From Pseudomonadota bacterium (GTDB lineage: Bacteria > Pseudomonadota > Gammaproteobacteria > Xanthomonadales > Xanthomonadaceae), in contig JAFADB010000049.1 in assembly GCA_023425225.1 (NCBI GenBank), positions 1-11,157 on the forward strand: a stretch of 11,157 bases of DNA, in the 5' to 3' direction. Of the stretch, positions 7,092-11,157 are shown piece after piece. The translations under genes and the position numbers were made by a program. Below the pieces are notes generated by a model. The model did no database searches and had not been told where the DNA came from. It worked only from the letters and a program-made list of their open reading frames with translations. Numbering within the stretch: the first letter of the stretch is position 1; each line of letters opens with the position of its first letter.

Positions 7092-7212
7092 CTGCAAATC
7101 CTCCCGCATGGGAACCGTGCCGGGGCGGCACGGCGGTCGCGGCCATTCTGCGGCCTGCGGGTGGCGCGGCAATCGGCAATACTGGAGAGGCATTCTTTCC
7201 GGAACATTGACA
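7092..7212. promoter_or_regulatory. Divergent control region between LysR gene and SDR operon
   Basis: This 121 bp gap separates two divergent starts and should contain both promoters. CATTG-A-CAATG (7205-7215) is a perfect 11 bp palindrome covering the LysR start codon. TTCCGGAA (7197-7204) is an adjacent perfect 8 bp palindrome. GCAAT occurs twice as a direct repeat (7169-7173 and 7176-7180). LysR proteins usually bind such dyads, repress their own gene and activate the divergent operon. TTGTCA (7212-7207, minus strand) could serve as a -35, but no matching -10 is clear. Confidence 0.5.
7115..7133 (-). other. Hairpin in the SDR operon leader
   Basis: CCGTGCCG and CGGCACGG form a perfect 8 bp inverted repeat with a three-base GGG loop (GG/CC at the tip may be open). 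It lies 24 bases before the start codon of the first SDR gene and would be in its mRNA leader. It could affect translation or stability, or simply be a GC-rich coincidence. Confidence 0.35.
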
Positions 7213-8118
7213 ATGCCCCTGCTCGACGACCTGGCCGGCCTGCGCATCTTCGAGCGCATCGTCGCCGGCGGCAGCCTGTCGTCGGCCGCGCGCGAACTCG
7301 GGCTGTCGCTGGCGGTGGTCAGCAAGCGGCTGGCGGCGATGGAGCGCCGGCTCGACGTGCGGCTGCTCAACCGCAGCACCCGGCGGCTGTCGCTGACCGA
7401 GGAGGGCGCGCTGTTCCACGAACACTGCCTGCGGGTGCTGGCGGCGGTGGACGAGGCCGAGGCGACGCTGCTCGGCCGCCACGACCGGGTGGTCGGCACG
7501 CTGCGGGTGGCCGCGCCCAACAGTCTGGGGCGGCGCCAGCTGGTGCCGTTGCTGGCGCGCTTCGCGCGCGCGCATCCAGGCCTGCACGTGCAGCTCTCGC
7601 TCAGCGACGGCGTGGTGGACCTGGTGCAGGGCGGCTTCGACCTGGCGGTGCGCTACGGCGTGCTGGCCGATTCGCGGCTGATCGCGCGCGAACTGGCGCC
7701 CAACCGGCGGGTGCTGTGCGCATCGCCCGAATACGCCGCACGCCGCGGCCTGCCGCAGCGGCTGGCGGAGCTGGCGCGGCACGAATGCATCCTGATCGGT
7801 CAGGCGCCGGTGGCCGAGTGGCGTTTCGGCCGCGGCCGCAACGAGACCGCGGTGCGGGTGCAGGGCAGCTTCGTCTGCGACGACGGCGAGGCGGCACATG
7901 CGCTGGCGCTGCAGGGCGTGGGCATCGCGCTCAAGTCGATCTGGGATGTCGGCGACGACCTGCAGGCCGGGCGACTGCTGCAGGTGCTGCCGCGGCACGC
8001 CATCGCCGCCGCGCCGCTGCATGCGGTGTACCTGCACGGCCGCCACCTGGCGCCGCGGGTGCGGCTGTTCGTGGATTTCCTGGCCGGGCAGCTGCGCGAG
8101 GCCTGGCGCTGGGACTGA
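7213..8118 (+). CDS. LysR-type transcriptional regulator of the SDR operon
   Basis: A 301-residue LysR-family regulator with a winged helix-turn-helix at about 5-63: SLSSAARELGLSLAVVSKRL (21-40) followed by LLNRSTRRLSLTEEG (51-65). A linker helix (66-92) leads to the co-inducer domain (about 93-300), with TLRVAAPNSLGRRQLVPLL (96-114) and FDLAVRYGVLADSRLIAREL (142-161), typical of the CrgA/DmlR branch. The start is ATG 7213, which lets the DNA-binding domain begin at the usual place; the Shine-Dalgarno is weak, and a TTG two codons upstream is possible. The gene is divergent from the three-SDR operon, so by the usual LysR layout it probably activates that operon in response to its substrate. 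A palindrome over its own start codon suggests autoregulation. Confidence 0.92.
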   Translation: MPLLDDLAGLRIFERIVAGGSLSSAARELGLSLAVVSKRLAAMERRLDVRLLNRSTRRLSLTEEGALFHEHCLRVLAAVDEAEATLLGRHDRVVGTLRVAAPNSLGRRQLVPLLARFARAHPGLHVQLSLSDGVVDLVQGGFDLAVRYGVLADSRLIARELAPNRRVLCASPEYAARRGLPQRLAELARHECILIGQAPVAEWRFGRGRNETAVRVQGSFVCDDGEAAHALALQGVGIALKSIWDVGDDLQAGRLLQVLPRHAIAAAPLHAVYLHGRHLAPRVRLFVDFLAGQLREAWRWD

Positions 8119-8135
8119 GTCAAGCGCGTGGCGAC

Positions 8136-8157
8136 GGACCGCGGCGAAGGCCGGTCC
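8136..8157. terminator. Bidirectional hairpin between converging LysR genes
   Basis: GGACCG (8136-8141) and CGGTCC (8152-8157) form a 6 bp perfect stem with a 10-base loop. It fills the 41 bp gap between two convergent genes. No T-tract is present, so the terminator role is inferred from position and structure. Confidence 0.45.
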
Positions 8158-8159
8158 GG

Positions 8160-9050
8160 CTAGCGGCGCTCGTCCCGCACGCTCACCTGCTCGCGCAACA
8201 GTGCGATGAACGCGCGCGCGGCCGGTGTCGGGTCGGCGCTCCATACCGAGTAGGTGAGGAAGCGGAAACGCTCCTTCAGCGCGATCACCGCCACCCCCGT
8301 CATCGCCGTGGCCATGCTGTCCGGGACGATGGCCACGCCCAGGTCCTCGGCCACCAGCTGGCGCATCAGCTCGGCATGGGTGACCTCGTACTGCAGGCGC
8401 TGATGCAGGCCGGCCGCGGCGAAGGCGCGGTCGACGATGCCGCGCACACCGGCGCCGGCGGTCAAGCCGGCCATCGGCACGTCGTCCAGCTCGGCCAGCG
8501 CCACCCGCTTGCGCCCGGCCAGGCGGTGGCGCGCGGAGGCGATCAGCGACAGGCCTTCCTCGTACAGCAGCAGCCGCTGCTCGGGCAGGGGCACGTGCGT
8601 GCCGACGCCGACTAGGGCCACGTCCAGCCGCGCCTGGGCGACGTCCTCCAGCAGCGCCTCGCTCATGCCGGTGCGCAGGTGCACGTCGACGTGGGCGTGC
8701 GCCTGGCGGAAGCGCGCCAGCAGCGCCGGCACCGGCACCCGGTTGAGCGATGAAATCTGGCCCAGGGTGATGCGTCCGCGCACGTTGCCCAGCGCCTGCG
8801 CCATTTCCTCGTGCAGGCGCCGGGCCGCGCGCAGGGTCTCGCGCGCGTTGTGCAGGAACACCTGGCCGGCGGCGGTGGGGCGGGCCCGCCGCGTGCCGCG
8901 CTCGAACAGGCGTGCGCCCAGCTCGTCCTCGATCCTGGCGATCTGGTGGCTCAGCGCCGATTGTACGGTGTTGCAGCGCCGCGCCGCGGCGGTGAAGCCG
9001 CCTTCCTCGGCGACCGCAACGGCGAACTCGAGCTGGCGCAGGCTGATCAT
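8160..9050 (-). CDS. LysR-type transcriptional regulator of the adjacent MFS exporter
   Basis: A 296-residue LysR-family regulator. The DNA-binding domain is MISLRQLEFAVAVAEEGGFT (1-20), then AAARRCNTVQSALSHQIARI (21-40) with LGARLFERGTRRARPTAAG (44-62). The effector domain begins near 91 (RGRITLGQISSLNRVPVPALL) and contains LDVALVGVG (142-150) and the EDLGVAIVPDSMA stretch (235-247). The start is ATG 9050, where the canonical MxSLRQL opening begins; the Shine-Dalgarno is poor. The frame stays open far upstream, but that part is high-GC antisense to the MFS gene. It is divergent from the MFS gene at 9150 across 99 bp and tail to tail with the other LysR gene. Control of the exporter and itself is the natural inference. 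Confidence 0.92.
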   Translation of the reverse strand: MISLRQLEFAVAVAEEGGFTAAARRCNTVQSALSHQIARIEDELGARLFERGTRRARPTAAGQVFLHNARETLRAARRLHEEMAQALGNVRGRITLGQISSLNRVPVPALLARFRQAHAHVDVHLRTGMSEALLEDVAQARLDVALVGVGTHVPLPEQRLLLYEEGLSLIASARHRLAGRKRVALAELDDVPMAGLTAGAGVRGIVDRAFAAAGLHQRLQYEVTHAELMRQLVAEDLGVAIVPDSMATAMTGVAVIALKERFRFLTYSVWSADPTPAARAFIALLREQVSVRDERR

Positions 9051-9149
9051 TCGATCTCGAAACAAGATGGATATGGTGAAAACAATACATTTGCGAGATG
9101 AGGATGTCGCGCCCAGACTCGCCGTCCTCGAAACTGTGGGTGCAATCCG
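9051..9149. promoter_or_regulatory. Divergent control region between LysR gene and MFS exporter
   Basis: A 99 bp gap holding both starts, with an AT-rich core (about 9060-9093) that stands out from its surroundings. ATCTCG (9054-9059) and CGAGAT (9094-9099) are inverted copies framing this core, 34 bases apart. Their inner flanks also match with one base inserted (CGAAA against TTTGCG), giving a dyad large enough for a LysR tetramer or DNA loop. No clear -35/-10 pair could be assigned on either strand. Confidence 0.45.
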
Positions 9150-10373
9150 ATGACGCCTTCCTCCGCCGCGCCGCTGCGACAGGGCCTGGTGCTGCTGATG
9201 GCGGTGGCCTGCGGCCTGGCCGTGGCCGGCAACTATTACGCGCAGCCGTTGCTGCAGACCCTGGCCGATGCCTTCGGCCTGGGCGTGCGCCAGGCCGGTG
9301 CGGTGGTGACCACCGCGCAGCTGGCCTATGCCGCCGGGCTGTTGCTGCTGGTGCCGCTGGGCGACCGCTTCGAGCGGCGCACGCTGATCGTGAGCCTGTA
9401 CCTGCTCAGCGCGGTCGGGCTGCTGGTGTGCGCGCTGTCGAGCGGATTCGCGATGTTCCTGTTCGGCACTATGTTGGCCGGGCTGTGCTCGGTCGGTGCG
9501 CAGTTGCTGGTGCCGTTCGCCGCCACGCTGGCCGCGCCGCAGGCGCGCGGCCGGGTGATCGGCACGGTGATGAGCGGGCTGCTGCTGGGCATCCTGCTGG
9601 CGCGCACCGTGTCCGGGCTGTTGGCGGGCATCGGTGGCTGGCATGCGGTGTACTGGGTGGCGTTCGCGGCGATGCTGGTCGTGACCGGCCTGCTGTGGCG
9701 CGGCCTGCCGCGGGCGCCGGGCAACCCGGCGCTGCGCTACGGCCCATTGATCGTCTCGGTGCTGGCGCTGCTGCGGCAGCAGCCGGTGGTGCGTTCGCGC
9801 GCGCTGCTGGGCGGGCTGACCTTCGCCGGCTTCAGCGTGTTCTGGACCACGCTGGCGTTCCTGTTGTCGGGACCGGGCTACGGCTACGGCACCCAGGCGA
9901 TCGGCCTGTTCGGGCTGATCGGCGCGGCCGGCGCGCTGGCCGCCAACCTGTCAGGCAAGCTGGTGGACCGCGGCCTGGGACGGCGGGTTATCTGGGGCAG
10001 CCTGGCGATGCTGCTGGGCGCGTGGCTGCTGATGCTGGCCGGCGCGCATTCGCTGGCCGCGCTGATCGTCGGCGTGCTGCTGCTGGACGTCGCGGTGCAG
10101 GCGGTGCACATCGCCAACCAGGGGGTGATTTACGCGCTCGACCCGGCTGCGCGCAACCGCATCACCTCGGCCTACATGACCTGCTACTTCATCGGTGGCG
10201 CGGCGGGCTCGTGGCTGGGCAGCGCGGCCTACGCCTTCGCCGGCTGGAACGGTGTGGTCGGTGTCGGCGCGCTGCTGGCGGTGCTGGCGCTGGGCTGCGT
10301 CGTGTACGAGCGGTCCTCGCGCCGGCGCGGCGCGGACGTGTCGGATCGCGGCGTCGTGCCCGCGTCGCGCTAG
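9150..10373 (+). CDS. MFS exporter, NYYAQPLL-type (YgaY-like)
   Basis: A 407-residue, 12-helix MFS transporter, probably a proton-coupled efflux pump. TM1 ends in the signature AGNYYAQPLL (26-35), found in a large bacterial MFS group that includes E. coli YgaY. The motif A loop is LGDRFERRTL (70-79), the TM4-5 region is RGRVIGTVMSGLLLGILLAR (133-152), and a second loop LVDRGLGRR is in the C-terminal half. The Arg-rich tail (about 388-407) is cytoplasmic. ATG 9150 is the only sensible start; the Shine-Dalgarno is weak. It stands alone, divergent from a LysR gene, the standard layout for a ligand-induced exporter. The substrate is unknown. Confidence 0.92.
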   Translation: MTPSSAAPLRQGLVLLMAVACGLAVAGNYYAQPLLQTLADAFGLGVRQAGAVVTTAQLAYAAGLLLLVPLGDRFERRTLIVSLYLLSAVGLLVCALSSGFAMFLFGTMLAGLCSVGAQLLVPFAATLAAPQARGRVIGTVMSGLLLGILLARTVSGLLAGIGGWHAVYWVAFAAMLVVTGLLWRGLPRAPGNPALRYGPLIVSVLALLRQQPVVRSRALLGGLTFAGFSVFWTTLAFLLSGPGYGYGTQAIGLFGLIGAAGALAANLSGKLVDRGLGRRVIWGSLAMLLGAWLLMLAGAHSLAALIVGVLLLDVAVQAVHIANQGVIYALDPAARNRITSAYMTCYFIGGAAGSWLGSAAYAFAGWNGVVGVGALLAVLALGCVVYERSSRRRGADVSDRGVVPASR

Positions 10374-10400
10374 CCGGGCCTGCCTCACGGACCGGCCCGG
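10374..10400 (+). terminator. Terminator-like inverted repeat after the MFS exporter
   Basis: CCGGGCC (10374-10380), directly after the TAG stop, pairs with GGCCCGG (10394-10400) across a 13-base loop. There is no T-tract. Its position right behind the stop codon supports a role in ending the exporter transcript. Confidence 0.4.
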
Positions 10401-10430
10401 CCCGGTTCGGCGGCGCGGGTCGGTTCACGC

Positions 10431-10464
10431 GTGGTCGCAGCGAGGGTTCCGCCCTCGCTGCCAC
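10431..10464. repeat. REP-like hairpin with GTGG head
   Basis: A GTGG tetranucleotide leads into GCAGCGAGGG (10437-10446), which pairs perfectly over 10 bp with CCCTCGCTGC (10452-10461) around a TTCCG loop. The outer GTG (10431-10433) also pairs with CAC (10462-10464), leaving a three-base bulge. A GTRG head on a GC-rich imperfect palindrome is the hallmark of REP elements mobilised by RAYT transposases in Xanthomonadaceae and Pseudomonas. It lies between converging genes, the usual REP location, and could also act as a bidirectional terminator. A weaker inverted repeat follows at 10473-10493 (6 bp stem). Confidence 0.5.
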
Positions 10465-10503
10465 GCAGGGGGCGCCGCGGGCATCGTGCGGCGGTGCCTG
10501 CGG

Positions 10504-11157
10504 TCAGGCGGTCGCGGGACTGGCGGCCGGGGCCGGTGGAGCCGGCGTGGCCGGATCGGGTCCGACCAGCGCGTCGGTGGCCGCGCGCAGCTGCGGCAGC
10601 AGGCGCAGCATCAGCTGCAGCTGGGTGCGGATCAGCCGGTGCTTCTCGTCCAGCGTGTCGGGCATGGCCTCCAGCTGCTGCGCCAGCGCGGTTTCCTCGT
10701 CGTCGTGGCGCCCGGGTACCGGCCGGCGCGCCATCAGCGCGCTGGCGATCTCGTCCAGCGCCTGCCGCAGCCGTTCGCCGGCCTGTGCGATCAGCGCATC
10801 GTCCGGGTGGTCGCCCAGCGGCGCGCGGTGCGCGCCGAGCGCGGAAAGGAAGCCGAGCAGGGTGTTGGACAATGCCAGGAAACGGAAGCCGGCATCGAGC
10901 TTGCGGCGGAAATACCCGGGCTCGCGCAGCATGTTCGACAGCGCCACCGACAGCGCCGCGTCGGCGTTGTGCATGTCGCGGCGGGCGATGCGGTAGCCCA
11001 GGTCGTCGCGCGGGCCCTGGCGGTCGCCGTGGTAGTGCGAGAGCACCTCGGCCAGGTAGCGCGCGCAGGCGGCGACCACGTTGGCTGCCACCTGGTTGAG
11101 CCGGCGCCCCTGCCAGTCGGGCAGGATCAGGAACGAGGCCGCCGCGGCGATGGCGCA
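10504..11157 (-). CDS. YccS/FUSC-family inner-membrane protein, C-terminal part (5' end outside window)
   Basis: 217 residues of the C-terminus are visible and the frame is open through the right edge. The visible part starts at the end of a membrane segment (SFLILPDWQGRRLNQVAANV), continues as a long helical cytoplasmic domain with YLAEVLSHYHG and RDMHNADAALSVALSNMLREP, and ends in a Pro/Ala-rich tail. This matches the C-terminal region of YccS/YhfK-type FUSC proteins, which resemble aromatic-acid exporters (AaeB). A GTG at 11091 is an internal codon, not the start, because the conserved sequence continues upstream without a break. Role: probably efflux of small organic acids or envelope homeostasis; this is inference from family only. 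It converges on the MFS exporter gene. Confidence 0.82.
   Translation of the reverse strand, partial: CAIAAAASFLILPDWQGRRLNQVAANVVAACARYLAEVLSHYHGDRQGPRDDLGYRIARRDMHNADAALSVALSNMLREPGYFRRKLDAGFRFLALSNTLLGFLSALGAHRAPLGDHPDDALIAQAGERLRQALDEIASALMARRPVPGRHDDEETALAQQLEAMPDTLDEKHRLIRTQLQLMLRLLPQLRAATDALVGPDPATPAPPAPAASPATA

Noticed and set aside
6901..7212. Upstream extension of the first LysR protein
   Set aside because: It would overlap the SDR gene in antisense and add about 100 residues before a normal LysR DNA-binding domain.
6507..8615. Long plus-strand frame across the SDR, LysR and second LysR genes
   Set aside because: It crosses several real genes on both strands and reads as Arg/Ala-rich nonsense; only 7213-8118 in another frame is a real plus-strand gene here.
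9051..9644. Upstream extension of the second LysR protein
   Set aside because: The added sequence is antisense to the MFS exporter gene and the typical LysR N-terminus starts at the ATG at 9050.
11089..11091. GTG as the start of the FUSC-type gene
   Set aside because: The same frame continues upstream with a conserved membrane-end sequence, so this codon is internal.

Overview
The window is gene-dense, very GC-rich bacterial chromosome (near 70% GC by eye) with strong third-position GC bias. The proteins read like Gammaproteobacteria of the Xanthomonadaceae (Lysobacteraceae) type. This placement rests on protein character recalled from memory, not on a search. I see no rRNA, tRNA, CRISPR array, transposase or phage gene. 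Nine protein genes are supported; the first and last are cut by the window edges.

Bases 1-4488, minus strand: a three-gene transporter operon read right to left. It encodes a YfcJ/YhhS-type MFS exporter (3040-4224), a 14-helix DHA2/MdtD-type MFS transporter (1607-3043, start overlapping the previous stop by ATGA), and, 26 bp later, a fused LplT-like transporter plus PlsC-type acyltransferase (1-1580, 3' end outside the window). Its leader holds a possible -10 box, a long hairpin and a near-perfect palindrome of LacI-family operator form (4339-4352).

Bases 4439-8157: a catabolic or detoxification-type redox cassette. Three consecutive short-chain dehydrogenase/reductase (SDR) superfamily genes lie on the minus strand with gaps of only 26 and 12 bp. 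In order of transcription they are an SDR whose catalytic Tyr and Lys are replaced by Gln and Asn (6375-7091), a complete classical SDR (5554-6348), and a PRISE-type (progesterone 5-beta-reductase/iridoid synthase-like) enone reductase (4489-5541). A LysR-type regulator (7213-8118) diverges from them across a 121 bp control region with palindromes. A 9 bp stem hairpin closes the operon.

Bases 8136-10503: a second LysR module, tail to tail with the first. A LysR regulator (8160-9050, minus) diverges from a single MFS exporter (9150-10373, plus), the usual layout for an inducible efflux pump. After it come a terminator-like inverted repeat and a striking GTGG-headed hairpin resembling a REP element.

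Bases 10504-11157: the C-terminal part of a YccS/FUSC-type inner-membrane protein on the minus strand, entering from the right edge.

The most interesting items are the tandem SDR operon containing both a catalytically degenerate SDR and a bacterial PRISE enzyme, the regulated triple-MFS operon ending in a transporter-acyltransferase fusion, and the REP-like hairpin.
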